A stretch of 64,000 nt of DNA. Source: Mallotus nudiflorus. Its lineage: Eukaryota; Streptophyta; Magnoliopsida; Malpighiales; Euphorbiaceae. The notes below the pieces were generated by a model. It was not told the DNA's origin, searched no databases, and was given only the letters and a program-made list of their open reading frames with translations. Shown one piece after another: positions 44,748 through 56,480 of the stretch (within the stretch, counting starts at the first letter, position 1; each line of letters opens with the position of its first letter). The DNA lies in assembly GCA_947683625.1 (NCBI GenBank), contig CANTUR010000382.1, forward strand, positions 62,001 to 126,000. Reading direction: 5' to 3'. A program made the position numbers and the translations under genes.

Positions 44748-45296
44748 AATGTTGAGAGGAGTTGTTTTGAGTTGCTTGGCAGTTGGGTTGTTTCTTGCTA
44801 AGAGTACATGGTTGCTTTGGTTATTTTGATTGCTAAGAGTGTATGGTTGTTTTAATTGTTTTTTGTTACAAAGAGTATAACTTTTAAAAAAACAAAATAA
44901 AATATAGTGAGAAATTCAAAACATACAAATATACCAACTATATTCACTTTTGTACTGTACTGCAGTCATAACATATATTTTGGTAGTACACTTATGCAAA
45001 AGTCATCAAGCAACCACACCATCAATCCAAAGAGCACCAATTGTAAAACAATGGCAAACCATCAAACCAAAGAGCACCAACAATAAAACAATGAAAAACA
45101 ACAACTATTTTTTTTTTCAAAAAAATAAAAAGATATACAAATTCATTTATTGAATTTCATGTACAAAGCAACAACATTGAATATCTATCATACAAATGAC
45201 TTTATAGTATATAAGTTATTCAAAACCAAAAAAAAAAAAACTTACTGACAACAACAATAGCACATATTTTAATGTTGAAAATATATATACTAATTA
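44581..45296. repeat. AT-rich sequence with simple repeats
   Basis: No gene. It contains (TA)n at 44,716-44,746, a 35-bp tandem pair beginning ttgctaagagt at 44,795 and 44,830, and a 40-bp tandem pair beginning accatcaa at 45,018 and 45,058. T and A homopolymers of 9-12 bases also occur, at 45,109, 45,228 and 45,321. Confidence 0.6.
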
Positions 45297-47791
45297 CTAT
45301 TCACTATTGTCATTCATCTCCTTTTTTTTTATCATAATCTGCTCAGTGTCACTTATCACTTCCCTTTTCATCTTTTCTATCCCATAGCTAAACAGTAACA
45401 CTACTAACCTACGTCTGTATAACACAACATCAAATATTGGACGTACCTCCTTCCTAAGGATATAGTATTCAACAAAAGTAGCAACATAAACACCACATAA
45501 AAAATAATAGAAACAAATCTTACTTCTTTGATTGCCTAGGTAGACCATCAACCAAAATAACACAAAGATGGTTAGCACGATTTATCAATGTAGAAGATCC
45601 AAAATAAAAAAACCTAACTTGATAAAAAAGTAGGGGAATCAAAATAGTGTAACTTTTTAAAAAGTCACACACAATGGCATCATCGTGATTACTTCTTAAA
45701 GAATTGTACACATATATACACCAGTCCTTTAAATTCAGCCTCCTAAGGACCCAATGTGTCTGGTAAGCAACATAAATTGGAAAAAGAACATCATCCACCT
45801 CAGTCCAATGTCTACTAAGCGCACCAAATTTACCAATAATAGATAGTGCTAAAGGGCAATCAATATAAAATATTGATTCCCCTTTTTTCAAACACAAGTA
45901 CAATGCTTGAATGGCCTAGTGTTATCTACTATTGTGAACTTAACTTCACATGAATCTCTTTGTATCCCCTTCTTCCTCAAATGATAAAAAATCACATCCA
46001 AATTCTAAAAATATAGAAAAAAAACAAAACTACATGTACAAAAACCTTAAAACAACTATAACAAACCACTCAAAAATGACTATAAATCTAAAACATAAAG
46101 TATTAACAGTGTAACCAAAACAACCAACTACAACCTAATCAATATCTAAATGAACAAAACTTACTTCATTTGATAAAAGCTCTCTGGGATAATATAAGCC
46201 ATAAAACTAGGTTTTAACACTTATGTCAGCAACCCCAAATCCAAAAGATGGATAAATCTTATCATTCATTTTAGAATACATCAAATCTCCCATGCAAAAC
46301 ATAAATATATAATAAAGAGCATAAAAAATAAATAACTAAATGAAAAATAACAAATCATAAATAGAACATCACTAGTATATTATTCTCAATAACTCCATTC
46401 TTAATCCATTTCATGAAATGATCAAACAATGCAAAATCTAGTGCCATGTCAACCACATCATCAAAAGGGTTGACAATAGTATCTTCATCACATCTAGAAT
46501 CACATTCTTGATCTACTAATTATGAACGAGGCATTGGTTAACCATTCGTATTCAAAACATCCAAACTCAACAAAATTTTAAAAATAAAAAATAAAAATAC
46601 AACTATACCAACAAACTAATTAAGTTTAAATAGTAAATTGCATTAAACCAAAAATAGCAACAAATAAAAAGTTAAATTACCTCAACCACAGCTTCCTTGA
46701 ACTTCTTGTCATAATGAGACTTTAATGAAGAAATCTCAATATGTAATTTGTCATAATGTTCCTTCAAACATGAGATTTCTCTCTCTATTAGCTCTTCCAA
46801 AACATTGCACTAATTGTCAAAATGACACTTAAATGAAGAAATCTCAAAATGAAACTTATCTTCCATCATCTTCAAATGATTTTTATTTAACTCCAAAACC
46901 ATATTGTTACTAGTAACCAATAACATCAGTTAGTTTATTAACATCAAGTTGATGTTCTATGAAAGTTTCAGTATTTTCAGTAACCTTTTTCATGTACTTA
47001 TGTTTTTTTTAGAGTTAAAAGGTGCTTCAAAATCATCAAAATTCATATTCTCAATATAAAGGTCAATGCTTTTCTAGACTCTGATGTCCCATAGTTATTA
47101 TTACTAAAATCTAGCTCAGCTAAATTGAATTTTTCAACCTCTTCAATAACAGGACAAATGTCTTCAAACTTTAACAAAATTAATTAAAAAAACAAAATCA
47201 ATGAAATAAAAAAATAAAAAACAATGAAGTATATAATAAGTACAACACAACTTCCTATAACATAAACTTATAGTACTTACCATAGAACTAGAGAAACCAA
47301 AAAACTCATTCTCTATATAATTAAACATAGGCAAGTAGCAAGACGTCCACCTCAGCATACAAGGCATAATAGGTCCCTTCCAATGGGTCAATTGAGTAAA
47401 GTTTTCTACATATAATCCACAAACTTCATAAAACTATCATCAGAGAACCAGAGGCAACCCAATTAACCAGTAATACCTCTTTTTAGCAGAGTTATTAAGG
47501 ATTCTAACCAATTTCCCTTTCATAGATTCAATAGTAGATTTGAAAAATTTTATTCCCTATGGATAATAATTATAAAGACATCCATATTAATATCGTTATG
47601 CTTTGGAGAAGGAAAAAAAACTATACAAAGTAAAGCAAACCCATATTAAAAGCATCTACATTAGAATTAACTCACTTATCTAAAAATAACTCCTCAGTAA
47701 CTTGCCTATTTAATTTTTTATAGCCCTAAAAATATTTTTTCATTAAACCACTACCTCGACAAAATATTAAAGCCTTATTCATATTACCCAC

Positions 47792-49566
47792 TATGAGCGA
47801 CCATTTTTTTTTTCATTAAATAGTGTAGTGGGTCTTTCCATTTCTAAAGGACATGGAAACTTTATAGAATAGGGACAAATGATTGGTCTTAGGGGGGACA
47901 AGATGCTTTTGATTTTATGGAGTCGCCTCTTGAATTTTAGAAAATCAAGAAAAGAAAGGGACAACATCAAGTCACTTAGCGAGTATTGTCCCCAACAAAG
48001 ATTTTTGAGTTCGAGGGATCGCGTCTACTTTTTGATTATTTCTCATTATACGATATTCGATGTATAGCTATCGAAACACCCTAGTTTTGGTAATGACAGT
48101 TAGTATAACATTCACACAATACATCAAATAGTGGAAGATAATAAAGCTGAAACTTTATTTATTACATCGCTTTCTTGATAAAATACATATGAAAAGGAAA
48201 AGATTACAATCTAATTTGGATATGATTGATCTGCAAGTTTAACATGACCATTCACATAGCTTGCGCAATTTCATGAATAATAGGATGGTCATGCATGCTT
48301 GCAATGATTATTTATGTTATGATGATGTATAACGATAATATAAAGGATGCAAAAGGTTATTATTGGATTGAGAGCATGATGACTATATTCTGGGATATGA
48401 TCTTTTCACATTACTGGTATTTATGATGTGATTTCATGATTTCAGAAATAGAGGATGCATAATGATGATGTGAAATGAGCATAATAAGGCATATATTGTT
48501 CATGTAGCATGCAAGTTTTCCAGTCTCATCACATAAGCACAACAATATTCTCAAATGCTAGCAATAGTAAAATAAAATGCAATGTGATAAAATAAATGTG
48601 CTAAAATAATTGTGTAGTCCTCAAACTTGACTAAGCCTGTATAAGTTTTGAAGCTTTAGCTTCGAGAGATTATGAAGCTTTCCTCATCTAGAGGTTCAAA
48701 ATGACAATAGAATGATGTTAGATTGTATACCTTTGAAGCATGCTTTTTCAAAAATGAGGGCTTTAATAACCTAAGAGAAAGGCTGTAGGAGAGCAAAAAC
48801 CATATGGAAAGGGGTTTCTAGTGCCTTTGATTGGACCAATTTTTTGAGTGTATGTGATTGTATTTCCACTTGCTCCCCTCTACAAAATGGGTGTAAGGGG
48901 GTCTATTTATAAGGAAAATTAGGTAGAATAGGGTGGTAGGGGCATGGTCACATCCATATAATAAGGTTTTTACGTGTGGCCACACCAAGTGAATATGGTC
49001 ACTCACTTCGATGCTTTACGTGCTCTTTCCAGGTTTTACACACGCTATTTTAGGGTTGATTCCTAAGGTTTTTAGGCCTTTAGGATGCGTTTCCATAGTC
49101 CATTTTGCTAAATTCAGCCTTGATTTTAACACATGACACCTAAGGGTGTTTACGCACACTTTTAAGCAATATGCATTCATACTCGGGTTGTGTTGGACCA
49201 CTCTAGAACCACTTTTGGAGGTTTTAGAGCATTCTAGACATGTTTCCAAAGTCTATTTTATCAAAGTCAATTTCCATTTTTTTCAGCTGGGTCTTAGTCT
49301 AATAAAATGCTCATCGACCCAATGAGTTAAGTATTCTAAGATGAATTTTCTCAAAATAAACCTCTCATTGTTTTGATAATTCATATTTCATAAGGTCAAA
49401 GCACAACTCAATGGCTCAGTGATCGACTTTGCACATTGGTGGGGTAAATTAGGTTTTGTTAAGGTTGCACACTTCATAAGCATTATCAATGAGCAAACTT
49501 TAGTCATCTGAAGGATTTATTTCATCATTGGACCTTTTTGGGGATAGTCATATTTAAGGTATGAGA
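47792..49566 (-). mobile_element. Solo Tat LTR (copy B) inside the Ulp1-like gene
   Basis: 1,775 bp, diverged homologue of 12,476-14,343 in the same orientation. On the minus strand it starts TCTCATACC and ends GCTCATA, each one base from the expected TG...CA. It is flanked by CCCAC at 47,787-47,791 and 49,567-49,571. No PBS follows the inner end, unlike copy A. A TATA box tataaatag lies on the minus strand at 48,903-48,911. Confidence 0.85.
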
Positions 49567-49571
49567 CCCAC

Positions 49572-50484
49572 ACACCTCAAACCACTAACCATAGCAAATT
49601 GAGCCAAAGAAAATTTCAAAAAATTACCATAATAAGAAACCACATCTCATTATCTACTTTTTAGTTTATCTTCTAGAGAAACAGAGGTTGAAACTTCAAA
49701 TCAATCAAATCCAAAAAAATTAAAATAACTCGCCCTAAACATTTCAAGCTAAGACTCATTGAAATTTTATTTTAACTTCACTATAACAATATCATTCACA
49801 TTAGTACTAATCTTACTCTTAAAACAATATGTATTATTGATCAAATAATCCCATTCCTAATTATGGAAAAAAATCAACATATAAGTTAAAAGTAATATAT
49901 AAAAATATATTTTTTTCTAGACTCTGCGAAAGTAAAAACATTGCAACTTAATAACACTGTAACAATGTAGAAACAACCAATATATAAGCCATGCATGAAC
50001 CATACCATAAACCTAAAGAATAGAAATATAAAACAACTAAAAATAATACATTAACCAAGAATAACACCTCTAACAAGAACCTCAAAATAGCTATAAATAA
50101 TAATACCCTCAAAATAATAAAAACCAACAAATAATGCAGCAACCTTAAAAACACCCAAAAATAATCAAAATAACCCATCCACTAAATAAAAAAAAAGGAT
50201 CCTAACATCAAAGAATGACAACCTTAAAATAATGAAAAATAAATTGAAGTAACCCATCAAGTATTAAAATAAACTAATAATATTAATACGACAAAAATCA
50301 ACCAAAGCAGCAACCAAACCATAAAATAAGAAATGAAAACAAAAGAAAATACTAAAAAAGAAAAAAAAATTGATAGTATCTAACCAAAAGAAATAACACT
50401 AACACCATATCAAAACCAAATCAACCAAAGCATGAACCTTTTTCCATAAAATATGACAATGGAAATAATATTAAAAAAACATAC
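49572..50484 (-). other. Probable intron of the Ulp1-like gene
   Basis: About 900 bp, A-rich on the plus strand, with no coding similarity, lying between the first exon and the solo LTR. Short open frames here have no recognisable motif. Confidence 0.4.
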
Positions 50485-50861
50485 CTCACATACAAGACTA
50501 CTTCCAATAATTGGCTTTCTACTAACCTTATTAGATTTATTCTCCCACGTAGAAGAGTGAGGACATTCATAGTTCTCAACTGCAATAACAACTTGAGATG
50601 GAGTATTCTCATATTGATCAACCTCCATTTTAAAATTCATACTGCCACCTTCTTTCTTTTTTTTTTTTGCTTTAAGAAAATATTCTCACCTTCTTTCCAT
50701 TTGTTTAAAACCTTATAAATAATTAGCAAAACACTAGACATTAATGAAAAACCAAACAACAAGAATTGAAGTGAAAAGGAAACATTAAACATAAAAAGAA
50801 GAAATAATGCCTAAACAAATAGTAGAAATGAGACATAAAACAACTTTAAATTGTAATTTAT

Positions 50862-51195
50862 TAGGTTGTTTAAGGTTGATTTTGGTTGTACATTAAAAAT
50901 TAAATGAGGATTAATTATGAATTTTTTAAGATATATAATTGTGAATATCTAGATTATTTGTAGTTTTTTTTGGTAGATTTGGGTTGTTTCACCTTATATT
51001 TGATAAATGTTTAAAAACAACTGAGGTATAATTATGAATATTTAGGTCACTTTTGTTTGTTTTGAGATATAACATTAAAAAAAATTGTCGATAATATTTA
51101 GGTTGCTCATACTTGTTTGAGTTACTTGAGGTTGATTTTAGTTGTTATAAACAAGAAACAAGGATGGTTACTTGAGTTTACTGTACTGTCCACTA
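50862..51195 (+). repeat. Dispersed repeat R1
   Basis: Non-coding, homologous in direct orientation to 57,505-57,895. Shared landmarks are 'aatatttaggt.gctttt', 'ttggttgattttagttg', 'gaaacaagga' and the end 'cttgagtttactgtactgtcc'. Similarity stops abruptly after 'tactgtcc' in both copies, so that is probably a transposon terminus. It lies about 220 bp upstream of the Ulp1-like gene start. Confidence 0.65.
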
Positions 51196-51221
51196 GTTAA
51201 GTGGAGTAATTTTTAGTAAAT

Positions 51222-51298
51222 GATGCAAGGATGAAGAACAACATAGGATGATTTTTGGTCCCCAAAAATCATCCTATGTTGTTCTTCATCCTTGCATC
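51222..51298. repeat. Perfect palindrome, 37-bp arms
   Basis: Left arm begins gatgcaaggatgaagaac and the right arm ends gttcttcatccttgcatc. The arms are exact reverse complements over 37 bases with a 3-base centre (tcc). Similarity continues imperfectly for some bases outside. No gene is associated. Confidence 0.95.
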
Positions 51299-51546
51299 GT
51301 TTATCATCATGACACCGCTCTTCATTCTCTTTTTGAATTCTTCAAATTTCTTTATCAAATTTCTTAAGTCAACAAAAAAAAAAGCATAAGAACCAAATAA
51401 AATAATAATAAAATTTCAAAAATAAGAATTAGATTAAAAGTACAAGAAGAAGACGTAGAACTGCACTTTCCCTTAGGTATGTTTAAATTTAAATCAAACC
51501 CAATTCTTCTTTTGATTGAGAATAGCTTTTCCTCCTTTTTATTTTA

Positions 51547-51566
51547 TGTGTGTATGTGCGTGTGTG

Positions 51567-51641
<75 letters not shown>
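51547..51641. repeat. Compound (GT)n(TA)n microsatellite
   Basis: A (TG)n run with one CG, then a (TA)n tract of about 55 bp, ending tatgtatgta directly at the Tork LTR. A matching (TA)n tract lies at 56,481-56,504 on the other side of that element. Confidence 0.9.
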
Positions 51642-52062
51642 TGTTACATTAGTAGAATTTTTTATGTGACTCGAATTACGACCCAACCTTAAATATTTTG
51701 GGAGCTCAACCTAACAAGGATTTTTTTATGGAGATTTACAATGGAGATAGAGGGCGAGGGATGATAGGTTTGAGATCAAAGGCCTAACACTGATATCATG
51801 GGGATTTCAGGGGGTCAAATGCCTCACGGTATGGACTTGACCCAATTGGTGCGACCTGATTTAATGTAAGGTTATATATATATATATTTTTTTTATTATA
51901 TGTGGGTGTTTGGTAACTATACTATGTACTTTGATAAGCCAAAATTAATAAAATACTCTCCATATTTATGGATGTAGGCCACATTGGCCAAACCACGTAA
52001 ATCTCTATGTTGTGATTTTTCTTTGCTTATTTTTATTTTGATTACTGTTCAATTTTGCAACA
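51642..52062 (+). repeat. Tork 5' LTR
   Basis: 421 bp, starts TGTTACATTAG and ends TTTGCAACA. It pairs with 56,090-56,480, which is about 30 bp shorter. The PBS gatattagagcc at 52,066-52,077 is a degraded TGGTATCAGAGCC. Confidence 0.85.
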
Positions 52063-52109
52063 AGAGATATTAGAGCCCTAATTGTTCAAATTTTAGGCAC
52101 TATTATTGA

Positions 52110-52890
52110 AGATGTCACTTCATAAATTCATCAATTCAATGGGTTAAATGATTTCATATTATGAAAGGGGAAGAAGAAAGCTCTTCATTTCAATAGGGAC
52201 GTGCAACAGCATTGGAAGGAAAAGAAAAATTACTACAAACATTAAAGGTAGTAGAAAATGATGTTCTTATAGCTAAAGCACATAGTGCAATTTAGGTTAG
52301 TCTGAGTAATGAAGTTTTAAGGGAGGTGATTAATGAAATGAAAGTTGCTTCATTATGGAAAAAGCATGAAGGTAAATACCAAAAGAAATCCTTAACGAAT
52401 TATTTATATCAAAAATAGCATTTGTATACTTTGAGGATGATAGAAACTACATATGTTAAAGACCATATTAATAATTTTAATTGAATTATCCTTGATTTAC
52501 TAGGTGTTGGGGTTAAGATTAAGGGGGAGGATCAAGCCACAACTCTCTTATGTTTCTTGCTAAATTCATATGGTAACTTTGTTGAAACTATGTTGTATAA
52601 AAGAGATATGCTCTCTGTTAGTGACATAAAAGATGCATTATAGTCCAAGGAATTAAAGAGGATGGTCTTAGGTTTTATTAAAAGCAGTTCAAATTCAGGT
52701 CTAGTTGTCACTAGGGGTAGGAGCAAAGAAGGGAATGGTGGAAATAAAATTAAGTCATATTTGAAATTGATGTCTACAGAACCTCGATGTTATCACTGTA
52801 AATATGACATTGGTAAAGAGAATGTGATTGTCCACAGTGAAAGAATGGTAAATAGAAGAAGGAATCAAATAGTAAAGCCAACATTAGTAT
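52110..52890 (+). pseudogene. Tork gag
   Basis: Copia gag. From about 52,300: LSNEVLREVINEMKVASLWKK, SLTNYLYQK-stop-HLYTLRM, TYVKDHINNFN-stop-IILDLLG, EDQATTLLCFLLNSYGNFVETMLY and ELKRMVLGF. The zinc knuckle at about 52,787-52,830 starts CYHCK, but the Gly-His-x4-Cys half is scrambled (IGKENVIVHSER). There is a stop for Trp near 52,293. Order and motifs match Tork gag. Confidence 0.8.
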
Positions 52891-52959
52891 AGTGCATGAG
52901 AGCTCTAATGAGGGAGAATTTATGAGTAGTGATGTTTTAACTATTAGTACTTCTAGTTC

Positions 52960-53370
52960 TCTAGATTCCTTGGTGATGGCCACTAGTGCTTCCTATCATA
53001 TGACTTTCCATAAAAATTAGTTTCATTATTTTAAAGAATGACATGGCATTGTGATATTGGGTGATGATGGGTCATAAACTAACATGGGCAGTGGTTCATT
53101 AGAGATCAAAATATATTATGAAATTGTCAGAACATTAGATGCCTGGCATATTCCTAGTGTACGAAAAAAACTAATTTCTTTAGGTGCTTTTAATAAGCAA
53201 GGATATAAGTTTACTAGTGGTGATGGGCAAATTAAAGTCTTAAAGGGTGCTATGGTTATGATGAAGGGTAAATTGCAACATGTTATTTACATTTTATTTA
53301 GAAACACAATGATGGGAATAATTACTATCTCATTTTCTTTTAACCAAGATAATGAATGTATATAGTTATT
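52960..53370 (+). pseudogene. Tork protease
   Basis: The active-site region at about 52,977-53,008 reads VMATSASYHMTF where Copia elements have LDSGASYHMT, so the catalytic Asp is gone. Downstream: ILGDDGS, LDAWHIPSVRKKLISLGAFNKQGYKF and GKLQHVIYILF (53,084-53,360, open). Confidence 0.8.
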
Positions 53371-54460
53371 GCATTGCAAATTGGGTCATATGAGTGATCA
53401 AGGGCTAACAATATTAATTAAAAATGGATTATTGAAAGGTGCTAAAATTGGGAAACTAAAATTCTATGAGTCTTATGTCATGGGCAAGCAACACAGGGTC
53501 ATGTTTAGTTCATGCAAGCACACTTATCGGGTTAAATCTTATAGTGGTTTCTGCTATCTTGTTACATTCATTGATTGCTACTCTATAAAGGTTTAAGTGT
53601 ATTTTTTGAAGTCTAACGATGAAGTGTTTGGTTAGTTCAAGGAGTGTAAAACCATAGTTGAAAAATGTATTGGGAAACAAGTTAAGACACTAAGAATAGG
53701 TAATGGGTTAAAGTTCTATAATACATTGTTTGGTATTTTTATAAGAAATAATGTATAGTGAGGCACCATACTGTACGACATACACCATAAAAAGAATGGA
53801 ATTAAAGAATGCATGAACCAAACACTTTTTTAGTGTGCATGATGCATGCGGTTATATGCTGGTCTCTTAGGAGTTTTGGGCTGAGGCAATTAATACTCCT
53901 AGTTATCTAGTGAATAGATCTCCATTAACTACAATTGATTTTAAGACTCCTCAAGAGGTATGGTATAATACTCCCTCTAATTATTTTGGCCTCTATATAT
54001 TTGGTTGTCTTGCTTATACTCATATTAATAATGGTAAACTAGAGCCTATGGTAATAAAATGCATATTTCTAGGGTATGTTACTGGGGTTAAAGGGTATGG
54101 ATTATGGTTTCCTAAAAAGGATAGAACCCCAAAATTTATTATTAGTAGAAATGTTACTTTTGATGAGTTTTCTATGTTTTGTCATAAAAAGGAGCTTGAT
54201 GAATCTCCAAGTAAAATTGATCATAGTGCTGAACAGAAGGTGGAGTTTGAAATTGAAAATTCAAATAAGATTTTGGAAAAATATGAAAATTAACCCATAG
54301 ATGTACAAGACAATGATTCATAATCTATAGTAGCAAGGAGACAAAGGAGGGAAACCAGAAAGCCTACCCGGTATGCAAATTGTTTGGGTGTTTCTAGTTC
54401 TAATCCAGTTGTTTATACATTAGTAGTGGCTGAAAGTATAGATTCTGATGAACCTCATTC
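53369..54460 (+). pseudogene. Tork integrase
   Basis: The zinc finger reads LHCKLGHMSDQG then FYESYVMGKQ: both cysteines of the HHCC finger are Tyr. The core has FIDCYS (first Asp kept), RIGNGLKFY where RTDNGLEF is usual (second Asp to Gly), and a poorly aligned third region near 53,790. The downstream open block 53,910-54,293 has FGCLAYTHI, CIFLGYV, GYGLWFP and ISRNVTFDE. Breaks occur at 53,597 and 53,757. Confidence 0.85.
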
Positions 54461-55260
54461 ATATATGGTGGCAGTTAAGAGTAATGAAGCAACAAGATGG
54501 CTAATTGCCATAAATGAGGGGATAAAATCCCTTTTTAAGAATAAGACTTAGGAGCTTGTACCATTAGCAAAGGGTGTGAAGCTAATGGGAAGCAAATGGG
54601 TCTTTAAGAAGAAAGAAGGTATTCCTAGGGTTGAATCTCCTGGATTTAAGGCATGGCTTGTGGCATATGTGTTCTTATAAAAGGAAGGAATTGACTATCA
54701 TGATATTTTTCTCCAGTTGTGAAACATAAGACCATTTGAGTTTTGTTAGCCATTGTAAGTGCATTTGACCTTGAATTGGAGCAACTTGATGTAAAAACTA
54801 CATTCTTGTATGGAAATCTAAAGGAGCGAATTTATATATCTCAACTAGCGATTTTCTTAATTTTGGAAATGAAGATTATGTGTGTTCACTAAAGAAATCT
54901 TTGTATAGCTTGAAATAATTACTAAGGCAGTGATATAAGAGGTTTAATGCATTTATGATTTCTCATTACTTTATTCACAATCAATATGATAACTGTGTTT
55001 ACTAATAAAAACTATTGGATGATTACTTCATATATTTATTGTTATATGTTAATGATATGTTAATTGTAGCTAGCAGTAAATATGAAATTGACAATCTAAA
55101 TACTTTATTGTGTAATGAGTTTGAGATGAGGGATTTAGATGTAGCCAAGAAAATTCTAGACATGGAGATTTGGAGAGACTGAAATGTATGCCTATTATAT
55201 TTATCACAGTACAAATACATTAAAAAGGTATTATAGTCTTTTCAAATGGAGAAGTCAAAG
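54461..55260 (+). pseudogene. Tork reverse transcriptase
   Basis: Begins SNEATRWLIAINEGIKSL and SKWVFKKKEG (about 54,590-54,620). LEQLDVKTTFLYGNLKERIYIS follows at about 54,777-54,840 (first acid present), then SLYSLK near 54,898. The catalytic box at 55,045-55,056 reads YVND in place of YVDD. The end reads MEIWRD and LSQYKYIKKV. Several stops and frameshifts. Confidence 0.8.
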
Positions 55261-56000
55261 ACTATTAGCACTCCTTTAGCATTATACTTTAAATTTGGCG
55301 CTAGTGCTATCCCAAGTACAAATAAAGAAAAAGATTATATGAGTAAAATCCCTTACTGGAGTTCAGTTGGGAGTTTGATGTACGCTATGGTGTGCACTAG
55401 GCCATATCTAGCTCATGCAGTTAGTATGGTAAGCAGATTTAGGAATAATACTAGAAAATCTTATTAGGAAGCTATTAAATGGATTATGCGATACTTAAGA
55501 GGTATAAGCAACTTACTTTTGGTTTATGGTTTTAATGGTTCTTCAAATGGTATTGTTGGCTATACAAATTCTAATTATAATGGAGATCATTTGGGGAGAA
55601 GATCATTGACATGTTATTTATTTACCTTATTTGGTTATGCTATTAGTTAGAAAGTAACATTATAGTCTGCAGTTCCTTTATCTACAACTAAAGCTAAATA
55701 TATGTCATTGGTAGAAGGAGTAAAACAAGGTATTTGGTTGCATGGTCTCATTGATAGTTTAGGCTTAGATGTGCAAAAGCCTATCATTTATTATAATAGT
55801 CAAAGGGCATTTAGCTTGGCTAGAAATCTAGTTTCTCATGAAAGGTCAAAGCATATTGATGTCAGGTTGAACTTCATTAGATATATTATTGAGAATAATG
55901 TTTGCTATATATAGAAGATAGCCATAGTGGATAATATAGTATGTTAACTAAGTCATTGCCTACATAAAAGTTCAAGTATAGCTTGGACTTACTGAATGTT
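55246..56000 (+). pseudogene. Tork RNase H
   Basis: KTISTPLALYFKF, YWSSVGSLMYAMVCTRPYLAHAVSMVSRF (55,246-55,467), IKWIMRYLRG, then GYTNSNYNGD where GYCDADYAGD is usual (Asp lost). LSTTKAKYMSLVEGVKQGIWL and YYNSQRAFSLARN (Asp to Asn) follow, then HERSKHIDVRLNFI. Three of the usual acids are replaced. Confidence 0.85.
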
Positions 56001-56089
56001 CATATAGCATGAGGCCCTTCGAGGCATGGATGACATGGAGTTATTCTTGATATTGTTGGCTTTGGAAAATTCAAGTCACGGTGGAGAAT

Positions 56090-56480
56090 TGTTGAATGAC
56101 TAGAATTTTATGTGCGACTTGAATTATCACCTAACTCGAAATGGATTTTTTATGGAGATCTATATTGGAGATAGATGGCAAGGGCTGATAGGCCTAAGCT
56201 CATAGGCCTAACACTAATCCTTTAGGGGGGCTATAGGGGGCAACACCCCTCATGGTATAGACCTCACTCAATTAGAGTGACCCGGTTTAATATAGGGTTT
56301 TATATATTTTTTCATATGTGGGTATTTGGTCACTGTACTGTGTACTTTGATAAGCCAAAATCAATAAAATTCTGTCCTTGTTGGTGGATGTAGGTCACAT
56401 TCATTGAACCACGTAAATGTCTATGTTCTTATGATTTTTCTTATTCATTTTTCTTTTAATTGCTGTGTAATTTTGAAACA
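56090..56480 (+). repeat. Tork 3' LTR
   Basis: 391 bp, starts TGTTGAATGAC after the PPT and ends TTTGAAACA at the edge of a (TA)n tract. Confidence 0.85.

Larger units (their letters stand above)
45297..50640 (-). pseudogene. DUF1985-Ulp1 peptidase gene, transposon-type, broken
   Basis: A multi-exon minus-strand gene. The proposed first exon (50,640 to 50,485) reads MNFKMEVDQYENTPSQVV and ends at a good donor GAG|gtatgt. A DUF1985-like part at about 47,270-47,760 has QVTEELFLDK, NMGLLYF, INMDVFIII, STIESMKGKLVRI and MLRWTSCYLPMFNYIENEFF. At 46,680-46,960 is a heptad-rich coiled coil with an internal repeat (KFHFEISSFK then KLHIEISSLK). The Ulp1 (C48 cysteine peptidase) domain follows: FGVADISVKT, PRELLSNE (about 46,160-46,250), NLDVIFYHLRKKGI (about 45,970-46,000), THWVLRRLNLKDWCIYVYNS (about 45,690-45,765), LPRQ, and CGVYVATFVEYYI (about 45,450-45,490). 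His, Gln and Cys of the triad are visible; the usual Asp of VYDS is Asn. Stops, a frameshift and a solo LTR break it. Such genes are typical of plant MULE-type transposons. Confidence 0.75.
51642..56480 (+). mobile_element. Tork-type Copia element, both LTRs
   Basis: A 4.84-kb Copia element on the plus strand: 5' LTR 51,642-52,062, PBS, gag, protease, integrase, RT, RNase H, PPT (cacggtggagaat, 56,077-56,089) and 3' LTR 56,090-56,480. It is inserted in a microsatellite; the flanks tgtat and tatat are compatible with a decayed target duplication. It is heavily mutated. Confidence 0.85.

Noticed and set aside
51222..51298. Palindrome as a microRNA precursor
   Set aside because: The loop is only three bases and pairing is perfect over 37 bp; without expression data a microRNA call is not supported. 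Reported only as a palindrome.
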